Assembly (NCBI RefSeq): GCF_013366925.1
Contig: NZ_JAALDK010000001.1
Location: 5,950,001-6,014,000 of the forward strand
Length of the DNA stretch: 64,000 nt
Reading direction: 5' to 3'
DNA from: Paraburkholderia youngii
GTDB taxonomy: Bacteria; Pseudomonadota; Gammaproteobacteria; Burkholderiales; Burkholderiaceae
Each line of letters starts with the position of its first letter. Positions within the stretch are counted from its first letter, which is position 1. Below, in pieces: positions 52,430-62,062 of the stretch. Made by a program: the position numbers and the translations under genes. Below the pieces are notes generated by a model, which did no database searches, had not been told where the DNA came from, and was given only the letters and a program-made list of their open reading frames with translations.

Positions 52430-53766
52430 AGCCGACACTCCGCCCGCCCGGTTGGCTGCGCCCGGCAAGCATGGCTAGCGTCCTTGCAACCGGCAGCTTC
52501 GCGCTCGCGTTGCTGGTCCATGGACCGCTCACGACGCCGGCGCATGCCGCGACCGCCGCGCCCCAAGGCGCGGAAGCAACTGCCAAGGCTGGAACCAGTC
52601 CCGACACTCGCCCTGAGATCGTAAGACGCGGCGAATACCTCGCGCGCGCGGGCGACTGCATCGCGTGCCACACCGCGCCGCGGGGCCGGCTGTTCGCCGG
52701 CGGGCTCGCGATGGAAACGCCGTTCGGCACGCTGTACTCGCCGAACATCACGCCGGACCCGCAGTACGGCATCGGCACGTGGAGCGAGGAAGCGTTCTTC
52801 AAGATGATGCGCACCGGCCGCAAGCCGGACGGCGCGCCGATCTATCCGGCAATGCCGGTCGCCCAGTACACGAAGGTCACGCGCGAGGACTCGGACGCGA
52901 TCTTCGCGTTCCTGAAGACCGTCGAGCCGGTGCGTCAGCCGAATCACCCGCACACGCTGCGCTTCCCGTTCAATCAGCGCGATCTGCTGTACGGCTGGCG
53001 CACGCTGTATTTCCACGAGGGTGAGTTCAAGCCCGACCCGACCAAATCGGTCGAATGGAATCGTGGCGCGTATCTGGTCGAGGGGCTCGGGCACTGCACG
53101 ATGTGCCACACGCGCATCAACATGCTGGGCGGTTCGTCGCCGCGCGAGCAGTTCGCGGGCGGGCTGATTCCGGTGCAGAACTGGTACGCGCCGTCGCTCA
53201 CTTCGGACAAGGACGGCGGCCTCGGCGACTGGAGCATCCAGGACATCGTCGATCTGCTGCAGGCGGGCATCTCCAATCGCGGCGCAGTCTACGGCCCGAT
53301 GGCCGAGGTCACCTATCACAGCCTGCAGCATCTGAGCGAGGAAGACATCCGCGCGATGGCCGTCTATCTGAAGTCGCTGCCCGACCAGGGCGGCCGCAAG
53401 ACCGGTCCGAGCGCGACGCCGAACCCGAAGGTGTTCGCGCTCGGCAAGCAGATCTATGCGGACAAGTGCGCGATCTGCCACGGCGACAACGGCGAAGGAC
53501 AGCTGCCGCACTACCCGCCGCTCGCGGGCAACCAGTCGATCGAAATGGACTCGGCCGTCAATCCGATCCGCATCGTGCTGAACGGCGGTTTCCCGCCGGG
53601 CACCAAACGCAATCCGCAGCCGTTCGGCATGCCGCCGTTCGGCCAGGAGCTGAACGACGCCGAAGCGGCCGCCGTCGTCACGTTCATCCGCACCGCGTGG
53701 GGCAATCACGGGCTGCCGGTGACGGCCCGCGAGGTCAACGAGCTGCGCAAGGCACCGCTGCATTGA
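52426..53766 (+). CDS. Triheme c-type cytochrome, dehydrogenase cytochrome-subunit-like
   Basis: Exported protein of 446 residues with a signal peptide (about 15-41) and three cytochrome c domains, heme sites CIACH (78-82), CTMCH (224-228) and CAICH (348-352). The sequence around them (GEYLARAGDCIACHTAP, FAGGLAMETPFGTLYSPNITPD) is that of the cytochrome subunit of membrane alcohol, gluconate and similar dehydrogenases. No dehydrogenase partner is present, so here it may feed electrons straight to the oxidase. ATG 52426 overlaps the preceding stop. A one-helix protein gene follows after 52 bp. Confidence 0.92.
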   Translation: MKPTLRPPGWLRPASMASVLATGSFALALLVHGPLTTPAHAATAAPQGAEATAKAGTSPDTRPEIVRRGEYLARAGDCIACHTAPRGRLFAGGLAMETPFGTLYSPNITPDPQYGIGTWSEEAFFKMMRTGRKPDGAPIYPAMPVAQYTKVTREDSDAIFAFLKTVEPVRQPNHPHTLRFPFNQRDLLYGWRTLYFHEGEFKPDPTKSVEWNRGAYLVEGLGHCTMCHTRINMLGGSSPREQFAGGLIPVQNWYAPSLTSDKDGGLGDWSIQDIVDLLQAGISNRGAVYGPMAEVTYHSLQHLSEEDIRAMAVYLKSLPDQGGRKTGPSATPNPKVFALGKQIYADKCAICHGDNGEGQLPHYPPLAGNQSIEMDSAVNPIRIVLNGGFPPGTKRNPQPFGMPPFGQELNDAEAAAVVTFIRTAWGNHGLPVTAREVNELRKAPLH

Positions 53767-53818
53767 GTTGCCGTCCCGAAAGGGCCACACCGAAGCGCCG
53801 CATAGGAGAACCATCGAC

Positions 53819-53995
53819 ATGAAAGCGAACGACCCGCCCAGCGCCGCTGCGCCGACCGACGGCGAAGTCGAACACGTCGTCGCGTCCGGTCCGCGCGGCG
53901 CGATCGCGCTGGCCGGCGTCGCCGCCGTCATCGTGATGCTGATCTGGTTCGCCTTCTACTTTTTCGCGTTTCTGCCGCGCGGCATCATCCACTGA
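53819..53995 (+). CDS. Small one-helix protein, putative ba3 oxidase subunit IIa
   Basis: A 58-residue protein: an acidic, Pro/Ala-rich N-terminus of about 24 residues, then one hydrophobic helix (IALAGVAAVIVMLIWFAFYFFAFLP) and a short tail RGIIH. The ATG has an AGGAG ribosome site nine bases upstream. It sits 2 bp before the subunit II gene. Position, size and single helix match the small subunit IIa of B-family oxidases, but similarity in so short a chain proves little. Confidence 0.75.
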   Translation: MKANDPPSAAAPTDGEVEHVVASGPRGAIALAGVAAVIVMLIWFAFYFFAFLPRGIIH

Positions 53996-53997
53996 CC

Positions 53998-54570
53998 ATG
54001 TCGACCGACTCCTCTCATCAACCCGGTAGCGGCCATGCGGTCGCATTGCGCGCCGAGCGGCGCTGGGCGATCTTCGCGGTCGCGCTGATCGTGCTGATGC
54101 TCGCCGTGATCGTGTTCGTGGGCGTGCATTGGTCGATGATGCCGCCGTCGCGCGTCGAGACGATCGATCCGTCGCGCCTGCAGCTATCCGGCGAATTCGC
54201 CGAAGACAATCTCGGCAGCGCGGTGCAGCCGGACGGCTCGGTGATCGTGCGCTTCGTCGCGCAGCAGTACTCGTTCACGCCGCAATGTCTGCTGGTGCCC
54301 GCCGATACGCCGATCACGATCCGCACCACCAGCGCCGACGTCGTGCACGGCCTGCTCGTCACCGACACCAATATCAACACGATGGTCGTGCCCGGCTACG
54401 TCGCGACGCTGAACACGCAGTTCGACCATCCCGCCGATCACGCGATGCCGTGCCACGAATTCTGCGGCTTCGGCCATCAGACCATGTGGGCGCACGTGAA
54501 GGTGATCGACAAAGCCGCCTTCTTCGAGCAGGCACGACAATCACGGAGACTGAGCTGTGTTCCACGCTAA
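53998..54570 (+). CDS. Cytochrome c oxidase subunit II, ba3-type
   Basis: Membrane-anchored CuA subunit of 190 residues. One N-terminal helix (about 23-43), as in ba3 rather than aa3 oxidases, precedes a periplasmic cupredoxin domain. All CuA ligands are present: H117, C152, E154, C156, H160 and M163 (CHEFCGFGHQTM). It receives electrons from c-type cytochromes and passes them to subunit I. Its last 14 bases overlap the start of the subunit I gene, so translation is coupled. Confidence 0.95.
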   Translation: MSTDSSHQPGSGHAVALRAERRWAIFAVALIVLMLAVIVFVGVHWSMMPPSRVETIDPSRLQLSGEFAEDNLGSAVQPDGSVIVRFVAQQYSFTPQCLLVPADTPITIRTTSADVVHGLLVTDTNINTMVVPGYVATLNTQFDHPADHAMPCHEFCGFGHQTMWAHVKVIDKAAFFEQARQSRRLSCVPR

Positions 54571-56182
54571 GCGACTCGTACTCGCGCATTTCTGGCTCGC
54601 CTTCATCACGTTCGCGATCGCGCTATGCCTCGGCGCATGGCAGATGCTGGTGCGCAGTCCCCTGTTGCCGTGGATCGGCGATCCTGAGCTGTACTACCGT
54701 TCGGTCACCGCGCACGGCACCGTGATGGCCTACGTGATGCCGACGCTGGTCGCGATGGCCTTCGGCTACGCGATCGTCGAACTCTCGCTCGGGCAGCGCC
54801 TCGTCGGCCTCAAATGGGCGTGGGCCGCGCTCATCATGCTGCTGGTCGGCGCGGTGATGGCGATGGTGCCGGTCGCGCTCGGCCGCGCCTCGGTGCTCTA
54901 CACGTTCTATCCGCCGATGGTCGGCAGTCCGTTCTACTACCTCGGCGTCGTGCTCGTAGTGGTCGGCTCGTGGATCTGGGTCGCGCTGATGCATGTGAAC
55001 CTGCGCATCTGGAAGCGTGCGAACCCGGGCAAGCCCGTGCCGCTCGCGATGTTCGCGAACGTCGCGGGCGCGTACCTGTGGGCCTGGACCGCGGTCGGCG
55101 CGGCGCTCGAGATCCTGTTCCAGATCCTGCCGGTCGCACTAGGCTTCGCCCATACGATCGACGCCGGCCTCGCGCGCGTGCTGTTCTCGTGGACGCTGCA
55201 CGCGATCGTCTACTTCTGGCTGTTTCCGGCTTACATCGCGTTCTACACGCTGGTGCCACGCTCGATCGGCGGACGGCTCTACAGCGACTCGATGGCGCGG
55301 GTGTCGTTCATCCTGTTCCTCGTGTTCGCGATGCCGATCGGCATCCATCACCTGTTCGTCGATCCGCAGGTCGGCGCTGGCTTCAAGTTCGTGCACGCGG
55401 TGTTCACCGGCATGGTGTCGGTGCCGACGCTGCTGACCGTGTTCACGATCTGCGCGTCGGTGGAAATCGCCGGCCGGCTGCGCGGCGGCAGGGGCGCGCT
55501 CGGCTGGCTGACCGCGTTGCCGTGGAGCAACCCGATCATGCTGGCGGTCGCGTTCTCGTTCGTGATGCTCGGCTTCGGCGGCGCGGGCGGCCTCATCAAC
55601 ATGAGCTATCAGCTGAACTCGACCGTGCACAACACGCAGTGGGTGACCGGCCACTTCCACCTGATTTTCGGCGGCGCGATCGTCATCATGTACTTCGTGA
55701 TTGCGTACGAACTGTGGCCGCAACTGACCGGCCGCGCGATCGTGTCGGTGAAACTGATGCGTACGCAATTGTGGCTGTGGTTCATCGGCATGATGGTGGT
55801 CACGATACCGTGGCATTGGGTCGGCCTGCTCGGCGCGCCGCGCCGCATGGCCTATTACGACTACGCGATGCCCGGCGTGCAGGGACAGGGCGTGTGGGTC
55901 GTCATGTCGGCGGTGGGCGGCCTGATCCTGCTGGTGTCCGGCCTGCAGTTCGTCTATATCCTCGCGAAATCGCAGTTCGGCCCCGTGGAAGAACCGCCGG
56001 CGTTCCGCTTCGCGGTCGCGGCGCACCCGGTCGAGCGCGTGCCGGTCGCGCTCAACAGCTTCGGCCTGTGGGTCGCGCTGATGATCGGGCTCACGGTCGT
56101 CAACTACAGCTTCCCGATCGTCCAGTTGCTCAGACTGCCGCAGACTTCGGTGCCGGCAGTCGTCGTCGGAGCTCCGCGATGA
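54557..56182 (+). CDS. Cytochrome c oxidase subunit I, ba3-type (B family)
   Basis: Catalytic heme-copper oxidase subunit of 541 residues and about 13 helices that reduces O2 to water and pumps protons. The low-spin heme ligands are H53 and H368, the CuB ligands H215, H264 and H265, the high-spin heme ligand H366 (GHFHL), and the cross-linked Tyr is Y219 (HAIVY, where A-family enzymes read HPxVY). The A-family D-channel Glu motif is absent, which with the sequence style places it in the B family. The start is GTG 54557 with a GGAG ribosome site, 14 bp inside subunit II. Its stop overlaps the next ATG. Confidence 0.95.
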   Translation: MFHAKRLVLAHFWLAFITFAIALCLGAWQMLVRSPLLPWIGDPELYYRSVTAHGTVMAYVMPTLVAMAFGYAIVELSLGQRLVGLKWAWAALIMLLVGAVMAMVPVALGRASVLYTFYPPMVGSPFYYLGVVLVVVGSWIWVALMHVNLRIWKRANPGKPVPLAMFANVAGAYLWAWTAVGAALEILFQILPVALGFAHTIDAGLARVLFSWTLHAIVYFWLFPAYIAFYTLVPRSIGGRLYSDSMARVSFILFLVFAMPIGIHHLFVDPQVGAGFKFVHAVFTGMVSVPTLLTVFTICASVEIAGRLRGGRGALGWLTALPWSNPIMLAVAFSFVMLGFGGAGGLINMSYQLNSTVHNTQWVTGHFHLIFGGAIVIMYFVIAYELWPQLTGRAIVSVKLMRTQLWLWFIGMMVVTIPWHWVGLLGAPRRMAYYDYAMPGVQGQGVWVVMSAVGGLILLVSGLQFVYILAKSQFGPVEEPPAFRFAVAAHPVERVPVALNSFGLWVALMIGLTVVNYSFPIVQLLRLPQTSVPAVVVGAPR

Positions 56183-56985
56183 ATGAAGAACGCCTGTTCA
56201 CCTTGCGCAATCCGTGGTTCGTGTGGAGCGTCGGCGGCACGGTTGCGATCGCGATCGTCGCGATCCTGATCGGCTTCGTATGGCTGCCGTCGGCTAGCAG
56301 CGCATTCGGCGACCTCAGCCTGTGGGCGAGGATTTGCGGCGCCGCCGGCGTGCCGTCGAGCTGGTACAGCGGCAACGAGAAGAGCCAGGTGCCGAGCGAC
56401 GTCGTCGTATTGCCGCCTTCGGGCGCGAACCACCCGTTGGCGGATTCGATCGGCCGCGGCGCGACGCTTGCTAATCAGCACTGCTCGATGTGCCACGGCG
56501 TGCTCGCTACCGTGCAGGTCACCGCGCCGCCGCTAGCCGGACAGTACGCCGACGCGATCTACAAGGAACTGCGCGACTTTCAGAGCGGCCAGCGGCCAAG
56601 CGCGGTGATGCAGGAGATCATCGCGGGACGCAGCGACCAGGATCTGCACGATCTGGCCGCCTACTACGCGTCGCTCCCACTCGCTCCAGCGGCCGAGAAA
56701 ACCCGGGCCGGCGAAGGACCCGATCCGATTGCTGTCAGGCTCGTGATGCAGGGCGATCCGCAACGCAATATCGCGCCGTGCGCGGCGTGTCATGGACAGC
56801 TAGACCGCAAAGGCGCGGCACCGTGGCTCGGCGGACTGGCGGCGGCCTATCTGACCGCGCAGTTGCAAGCGTTCGCTTCGGGCGCTCGGCACAACGACAT
56901 CAACGAGCAGATGCGCCATGTCGCGCGGCAGATGACGCCCGAGGAAATGGACGCCGTGTCGAGGTATTACGCGGCCATGCAGTAG
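56179..56985 (+). CDS. Membrane-anchored diheme c-type cytochrome
   Basis: Last gene of the oxidase cluster, 268 residues. An N-terminal membrane helix (about 15-36) anchors two cytochrome c domains with heme sites CSMCH (102-106) and CAACH (201-205), an arrangement like c4 or a CcoP-type subunit. Residues 37-90 are a Trp/Ser-containing linker. ATG 56179 overlaps the subunit I stop in an ATGA junction. It could be a third oxidase subunit or the direct electron donor. Confidence 0.9.
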   Translation: MNEERLFTLRNPWFVWSVGGTVAIAIVAILIGFVWLPSASSAFGDLSLWARICGAAGVPSSWYSGNEKSQVPSDVVVLPPSGANHPLADSIGRGATLANQHCSMCHGVLATVQVTAPPLAGQYADAIYKELRDFQSGQRPSAVMQEIIAGRSDQDLHDLAAYYASLPLAPAAEKTRAGEGPDPIAVRLVMQGDPQRNIAPCAACHGQLDRKGAAPWLGGLAAAYLTAQLQAFASGARHNDINEQMRHVARQMTPEEMDAVSRYYAAMQ

Positions 56986-57022
56986 TGGGAAGCTGCGCGG
57001 TGACGCAGCGCAACGGCTCGCG

Positions 57023-58669
57023 TCACGCCGCCACAAACTCGCTATCCAGGCTCCGCGCGCCGACACCGCCCGCGCGCTTCGTGCCCGGCGCCGCAACACC
57101 GCCGCGCGGCTCGCTGCCGGTCCGGAACACCGCCACCGCCGCCGACAGGCGCCGTGCCTGATCTTCCAGCGAACTCGCCGCCGCGGCCGCCTGCTCGACG
57201 AGCGCCGCGTTCTGCTGGGTGACCTCGTCCATCTGACCGACCGCGCGATTGACCTGATCGATGCCGGTGCTCTGTTCGAGCGCTGCCGCCGCAATCTCGT
57301 TCATGATCGAACTGACGCGCGCGATTGCGCCGACGATGTCGTTCATCGTCGTGCCCGAGCGTTCGACGAGCTGCGAGCCCTGCTCCACGCGCGCGGTCGA
57401 CGCATCGATCAAGCCCTTGATCTCCTTGGCCGCCGCCGCGCTGCGCTGGGCGAGCGAGCGCACTTCGCTCGCGACGACCGCGAAGCCGCGTCCCTGCTCG
57501 CCGGCGCGCGCCGCCTCGACCGCGGCGTTCAGCGCGAGGATGTTGGTCTGGAACGCGATCCCCTCGATCACACCGACGATATCGGCGATCCGCCGCGAAT
57601 CGTCGACGATGCCGTGCATCGTGCCGACCACCTGCTCGGTCAACTCGCCGCCCTGCGCGGCCAGCGTCGAGGCGCCCTGCGCGAGCGTGCTCGCCTGCTT
57701 CGCGTTGTCGGCCGTCTGCTTGACCGTCGAGGTCAGCTCTTCGATGCTGGCGGCCGTTTCCTCGAGCGCCGCGGCCTGCTCCTCGGTACGTTGCGACAGA
57801 TCGGCATTGCCCGCTGCGATCTCGGTGACACCGGTATCGATCGATTCGGTGCCTTGACGAACCGCGTTGACGGTCGCGATCAGCGACTCCTGCATCTTGC
57901 GCAGCGCGGCCGCGAGACGACCCATTTCGTTGCCACCGAGCACTTCGACGCGGCCGCTCAGGTCGCCGTTGGCGATGCGCTGGAACTGCGCGATCGTCGC
58001 ATCGACCGGCGCGACGATCGCGCGCACGAGCACGAAGCGGGCGAGCAAGCCGCCGACCAGCGACAGCGCAATGCCGATCGCCACCGCGGTGCAGATCGCG
58101 TAGAACAGCTCCTGCGCATCCTGATAGCGCTGTGCGCCATGATCGAGCTGCAACTGCTCGAGCGCGAGCATGGCCTTCTCGTACGCGCTGTACAGCGACG
58201 GCAGCTTATGCGCCTGCAATTGCTGGAAGGCGTTGGTGTCGGTCGACTTCAGCGCGGCGAGCGTCGGATCGACGCCATCGCGCAGAAACGCGTCGCGCTT
58301 TTGCTGCATGTCGGCGATCAGATGCTGCTCATCGGCATCCGTGCCCGCATGGCTCAAATAGTGGGCAAGCCGCTCGTCGGAGGCTTTGCGGTACTGATCG
58401 AAGCGCTTGAGCACCGCGCTCGCGCCGTCCTGGTCGTTAAGCGCGACGAGCGACGCGTAGGTCGCAAGCGCCAGACGCAGGCGCAGCAACTGGCCGGAGC
58501 TGCCTTCGAGGTCCGCGACGGCGGGCGTGTCGACCGTGTACATCTGCTGCAGCGACGCGTTCGACGAGCGCAGCGACAACAATCCCGCAGCCGCGCCGAG
58601 CAGCAGCACGATGCCGAAGAACACGATCATCAGAGTGAGGCTGGTGCGAATCGACAGCTTTTTCAACAT
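57023..58669 (-). CDS. Methyl-accepting chemotaxis protein
   Basis: Chemoreceptor of 548 residues. Membrane helices at about 10-31 and 190-212 flank a four-helix-bundle periplasmic sensor (Tar-like, about 155 residues). A HAMP domain (about 213-265) and the long signalling coiled coil follow, with the conserved tip [33 protein letters not shown] in pattern. The methylation regions are Glu/Gln-rich. There is no C-terminal NWETF-type pentapeptide (the end is DSEFVAA), so it may need help from other receptors to be methylated. ATG 58669 has an AAGGAG ribosome site. The ligand is unknown. Confidence 0.95.
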   Translation of the reverse strand: MLKKLSIRTSLTLMIVFFGIVLLLGAAAGLLSLRSSNASLQQMYTVDTPAVADLEGSSGQLLRLRLALATYASLVALNDQDGASAVLKRFDQYRKASDERLAHYLSHAGTDADEQHLIADMQQKRDAFLRDGVDPTLAALKSTDTNAFQQLQAHKLPSLYSAYEKAMLALEQLQLDHGAQRYQDAQELFYAICTAVAIGIALSLVGGLLARFVLVRAIVAPVDATIAQFQRIANGDLSGRVEVLGGNEMGRLAAALRKMQESLIATVNAVRQGTESIDTGVTEIAAGNADLSQRTEEQAAALEETAASIEELTSTVKQTADNAKQASTLAQGASTLAAQGGELTEQVVGTMHGIVDDSRRIADIVGVIEGIAFQTNILALNAAVEAARAGEQGRGFAVVASEVRSLAQRSAAAAKEIKGLIDASTARVEQGSQLVERSGTTMNDIVGAIARVSSIMNEIAAAALEQSTGIDQVNRAVGQMDEVTQQNAALVEQAAAAASSLEDQARRLSAAVAVFRTGSEPRGGVAAPGTKRAGGVGARSLDSEFVAA

Positions 58670-58930
58670 CGGACTGGTCTCCTTGGGCTGCCCGGCCGAT
58701 GGTTCCGTATCGTTGACGATAGCTGCATGGCCACGCAGGCTGCGCCCACGCCGTTCGGCCCGGTCCGCAACTTGTCTGAAAATTAAGCAAACAGCACATT
58801 GAGGACAACGGCGTATCGGTCGAAAACTTTATGGTTGATCGCTCGCCCCGCTTGCGTTACATCAATGGAGTCTCAAAGCCGGTTTGCTGCGGCCCTTTTG
58901 TCGAAGCCCCTTCCCGCCCGGAGCGCGCCC

Positions 58931-59731
58931 ATGTCGGAAATCGGTTCGGCCGTACTCGTGTTCGCGCTGCTGCTGATCGCCACCGGCCTCGGCGTCGGGG
59001 TGCGGCCGCTGCTGCCGGAGGAGCACAAGGCGCACGAGACCGTACAGCTCGTGCAGCTCGTGATCGGCATGCTGGTGACGTTCGCCGCGCTGGTGCTGGG
59101 TTTGATGACGGCATCGGCGAAATCGAGCTTCGATACGGCGTCGAACGATATGCGCACCTATGCGGCCGAGCTGATCGAATTCGACACGACGCTGCGTGAG
59201 CTCGGCAGCGCGGCCGACGAGTCGCGGCGCCTGTTGCGCCAGTACACAGCGGCGGCGATCGCGTCGACGTGGCCGCGCGAGCCCGCGCCGAGCGGCGACT
59301 ACCCGCGCGATCTCGGTTCACCCGACAATTCGCAGCAACTCGAAAACGTTCGTCTGGGCGACATGCTGACCACGGTGGGGAGGCAATTGCGACAACTGCG
59401 CACGCAGGATGCGTTGCAGCAACGCGCGCTCGATGACGCGTTGATTCAGTACCGACGCGTCATCGACGCGCGCTGGAAGATCATCGAGGAAGCGCACAGC
59501 TCGATTTCGCAGCCGTTCTTCTGGACGCTGACGTTCTGGCTAGGCGTGATCTTTCTGAGCTTCGGGTTGATCGCGCCGCGCAATGCGTTGGCGCTGGTGA
59601 CGATCACGCTGGGAGCGGTGTCGATTGCTTCGGCGGTTTATGTGATCGTCGATCTGGATACGCCGTTCACCGGGCCGATCGTGATTTCGAGTCTGCCGTT
59701 GCGGGACACGTTGGAGCATTTGAGCAGGTGA
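58931..59731 (+). CDS. DUF4239 membrane protein (bestrophin-like)
   Basis: Membrane protein of 266 residues. Two helices near the N-terminus (about 4-24 and 40-62: VIGMLVTFAALVLGLMTASAKSSFD) and two near the C-terminus (about 195-215 and 222-245) bracket a cytoplasmic helical region. The pattern VLGLMTASAKSSFD and IEEAHSSISQPFFWTLTFWLGVIFLSFGL is that of DUF4239, a family of unknown function sometimes described as bestrophin-like. ATG 58931 has a GGAG ribosome site; the frame is open upstream but not conserved. Divergent from the chemoreceptor gene. Confidence 0.8.
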   Translation: MSEIGSAVLVFALLLIATGLGVGVRPLLPEEHKAHETVQLVQLVIGMLVTFAALVLGLMTASAKSSFDTASNDMRTYAAELIEFDTTLRELGSAADESRRLLRQYTAAAIASTWPREPAPSGDYPRDLGSPDNSQQLENVRLGDMLTTVGRQLRQLRTQDALQQRALDDALIQYRRVIDARWKIIEEAHSSISQPFFWTLTFWLGVIFLSFGLIAPRNALALVTITLGAVSIASAVYVIVDLDTPFTGPIVISSLPLRDTLEHLSR

Positions 59732-59788
59732 CGTTCGGCGGGCAGGCAGGCTCCGTGCGCGCGTGTAACGTAAAAAATGCCGGCAAAC

Positions 59789-59825
59789 AGAAGGCCCGCT
59801 TTCTTCACAAAAAGCGGGCCTTTCT
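59789..59825. terminator. Bidirectional hairpin terminator
   Basis: AAGGCCCGCTTT at 59791-59802 pairs with AAAGCGGGCCTT at 59811-59822 around an 8-nt loop, between the plus-strand DUF4239 gene and the end of minus-strand ssb. Short T runs follow on both strands. Confidence 0.85.
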
Positions 59826-59876
59826 CGTTGTGTCGATCAGCGGGACGCTGGTCGGGTCGGCATTGAGCCGGAACGA

Positions 59877-60419
59877 TCAGAACGGGATATCGTCGTCCAT
59901 CTCGTCGAAGCCGCCGCCAGCCGGCGCGCTCGGACGGCTCGCGCCGCCACCGCCACCGCCACCGCCACTGCCGCCACGCGAGCCGCCGCCCGACGACATG
60001 CCGCGACCACCACCGCCGCCGCTGCGCTCCGACGGCTCGCCACGGCTATAACCGCCTTCGTCGCCGCCACCCATCGAAGCGCCGCCTCGGCCGCCGAGCA
60101 TTTGCATTTGTTCCGCGACGATCTCGGTCGAGTAACGATCGGTGCCGTCCTGGGCTTGCCACTTGCGCGTGCGGATGCGCCCTTCAAGGTACACCGACGA
60201 GCCCTTCTTCAGATATTCCGCCACGATTTCCGCCAGGCGGCCGAAGAACGCGACGCGGTGCCACTCGGTGGCTTCCTTCATCTCGCCCGACGCTTTGTCC
60301 TTGTAGCGGTCCGTCGTCGCAAGGCGGATGTTCGCCACTGCGTCGCCGCTCGGAAGATAACGGACTTCCGGATCGGCGCCGAGGTTGCCGACCAGAATGA
60401 CCTTGTTCACGGATGCCAT
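59877..60419 (-). CDS. ssb: Single-stranded DNA-binding protein
   Basis: OB-fold SSB of 180 residues that coats single-stranded DNA in replication, repair and recombination. The N-terminal 105 residues ([50 protein letters not shown]) are canonical. A Gly/Ser-rich linker, partly encoded by a GCCACC hexanucleotide repeat, leads to the acidic protein-interaction tail [12 protein letters not shown] 60419 has a CAGGAGA ribosome site. The ssb-MFS-uvrA order is typical of the Burkholderiaceae. Confidence 0.98.
   Translation of the reverse strand: MASVNKVILVGNLGADPEVRYLPSGDAVANIRLATTDRYKDKASGEMKEATEWHRVAFFGRLAEIVAEYLKKGSSVYLEGRIRTRKWQAQDGTDRYSTEIVAEQMQMLGGRGGASMGGGDEGGYSRGEPSERSGGGGGRGMSSGGGSRGGSGGGGGGGGASRPSAPAGGGFDEMDDDIPF
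59946..59968. repeat. GCCACC hexanucleotide repeat in ssb linker
   Basis: Three full units plus one 5-of-6 unit, in frame, encode part of the poly-Gly stretch of the SSB linker. Slippage would change linker length by two residues per unit. Confidence 0.8.
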
Positions 60420-60565
60420 GAATTTCTCCTGTTGATTCCTGTTGCAGGCGGCGCGGCACTACGCGGTTCGCGTCTCATGGCCGGCGGGCCCGAGACCAGA
60501 AGAGCGCCTCTGCCCGCCGCCGGGTGAGTTCTGGATGATTCGGGAAGTGCCCCGAGTACGCTGCG

Positions 60566-61753
60566 TTATGCCTTGCGCGGCGGCTGTTTCATCTTTGCGG
60601 CGATTATAAGCCAGCAAAATACCAGCCCGGAGCAGGCGAAGAAAACCGCGCTCTGGCCGTTCATCTTCAGCAGCCAGCCGCCGACCAACCCGCCCAGCGC
60701 AAGACCGATCGACTGCGTGGTGTTGTACACGCCGGCCGCGGCTCCCTTGCGGGTACCGGGCGCGAGCTTCGACACCAGCGAAGGCTGCGACGCTTCGAGA
60801 ATATTGAAGCCGAGAAAGTACACGAACAGGATCGCCGCCACACTCAGAATCGTATGCGGAGCAACGCCCAATAACAACTGGCCGATCAGGATAAGGGCGA
60901 TCGCCGACAACAGTACGATCTTCATCTTGCCGCGCTTCTCGGCGGCGATGATCGCCGGCACCATCATCACGAACGACAGCCCCATTACCGGCAGATACAC
61001 CTTCCAGTGCGATGCGACCGGCAGCCCGCCTGCTTCGAGAATGCGCGGCACGACGAGGAACAGCGCGGTTTGCGTCGCGTGCAGCACGAGCACGCCGAAA
61101 TTCAAGCGCAGCAGCTCGACGTTGTGCAGCACTTCGGCGAACGGCGCGCGCACGTGCACCGGCTTCGGCGCATCGGGCACGACCCACAGCACCACACCAA
61201 TCGCGAGGATCGCGAATACGCCGACCAGCGTGAAGAGCCCGCTCATGCCGAGCCAGTGGAACACGATCGGCGCGCCAACGATCGCGACCGCGAACGACAC
61301 GCCGATGCTGCCGCCGACCATCGCCATCGCCTTCGTGCGATGTTCCTCCGCGGTCAGATCGGCGATGAACGCGATCACCGCCGACGACACCGCCCCCATC
61401 CCCTGAATCACCCGGCCGACGATGATCCACGTCATGTCGTGCGCGCCCGCCGCTACGAAGCTGCCGATCGCGAAGATCAGCAGGCCCGTCGCGATCACCG
61501 GCTTGCGCCCGACCTTGTCGGAGATCCAGCCGTAGAAGATGTAGAGCATCGACTGCGTGACGCCGTACGCGCCGAGCGCGATGCCCACGAGCAGCACGTT
61601 CTCGCCACCGGGGATGGTCTTCGCGTAGATCGAGAACACCGGCATGATCATGAAGAGACCCAGCATGCGCAGCGCGAAGATGGCGGCAAGCGACACGGTC
61701 GCGCGCAATTCGGGCGCGCTCATGCGTGTGGAGATGGCGGACGGATTGGACAT
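60566..61753 (-). CDS. MFS transporter
   Basis: Integral membrane protein of 395 residues with 12 hydrophobic helices. Motif A is YGWISDKVGRKPVIATG after helix 2, and GRVIQGMGAVSSAVIAFIAD (motif B-like) is in helix 4. The family usually exports small molecules; the substrate is unknown. It begins MSNPSAISTRMSAPELRATVSLA at ATG 61753, with M11 as an alternative. It lies between ssb and the divergent uvrA, a conserved placement, but no functional link to DNA repair is known. Confidence 0.87.
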   Translation of the reverse strand: MSNPSAISTRMSAPELRATVSLAAIFALRMLGLFMIMPVFSIYAKTIPGGENVLLVGIALGAYGVTQSMLYIFYGWISDKVGRKPVIATGLLIFAIGSFVAAGAHDMTWIIVGRVIQGMGAVSSAVIAFIADLTAEEHRTKAMAMVGGSIGVSFAVAIVGAPIVFHWLGMSGLFTLVGVFAILAIGVVLWVVPDAPKPVHVRAPFAEVLHNVELLRLNFGVLVLHATQTALFLVVPRILEAGGLPVASHWKVYLPVMGLSFVMMVPAIIAAEKRGKMKIVLLSAIALILIGQLLLGVAPHTILSVAAILFVYFLGFNILEASQPSLVSKLAPGTRKGAAAGVYNTTQSIGLALGGLVGGWLLKMNGQSAVFFACSGLVFCWLIIAAKMKQPPRKA

Positions 61754-62062
61754 CGAAGCGTTGTTTGAATGAACCGGGCGGCGAGCCCGTGGGGACAGCC
61801 TTGAGCGCCGGCACAGTGGAGCAGGACGAACAGGCGGGCGGCTAGCCTCGGCATATCGGCAGGTCCGCGCCGAAGAGACATCGCAATGCGCAAAGCCCGT
61901 GCCCTACCGTCCTCGCCGACGCTCGCGGCATCTTGTACTCACGGAAAACGGCCCCAGCTACGCCTCTTTCCCGCTGTCAGCACGCCGTAACGGCGGTCTG
62001 GAAAAGTCGTTATAGTAGCAGGTTTGGCCTCTTTCCCTTTCCGCAGTTCATGGAATAAATCC
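61754..62062. other. Divergent intergenic region between MFS and uvrA genes
   Basis: 309 bp without a gene. A 13-bp palindrome CGCCGT-A-ACGGCG lies at 61983-61995 and a TATAGT hexamer at 62011-62016. I found no CTGT-N8-ACAG site that would mark LexA (SOS) control of uvrA. Confidence 0.55.
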
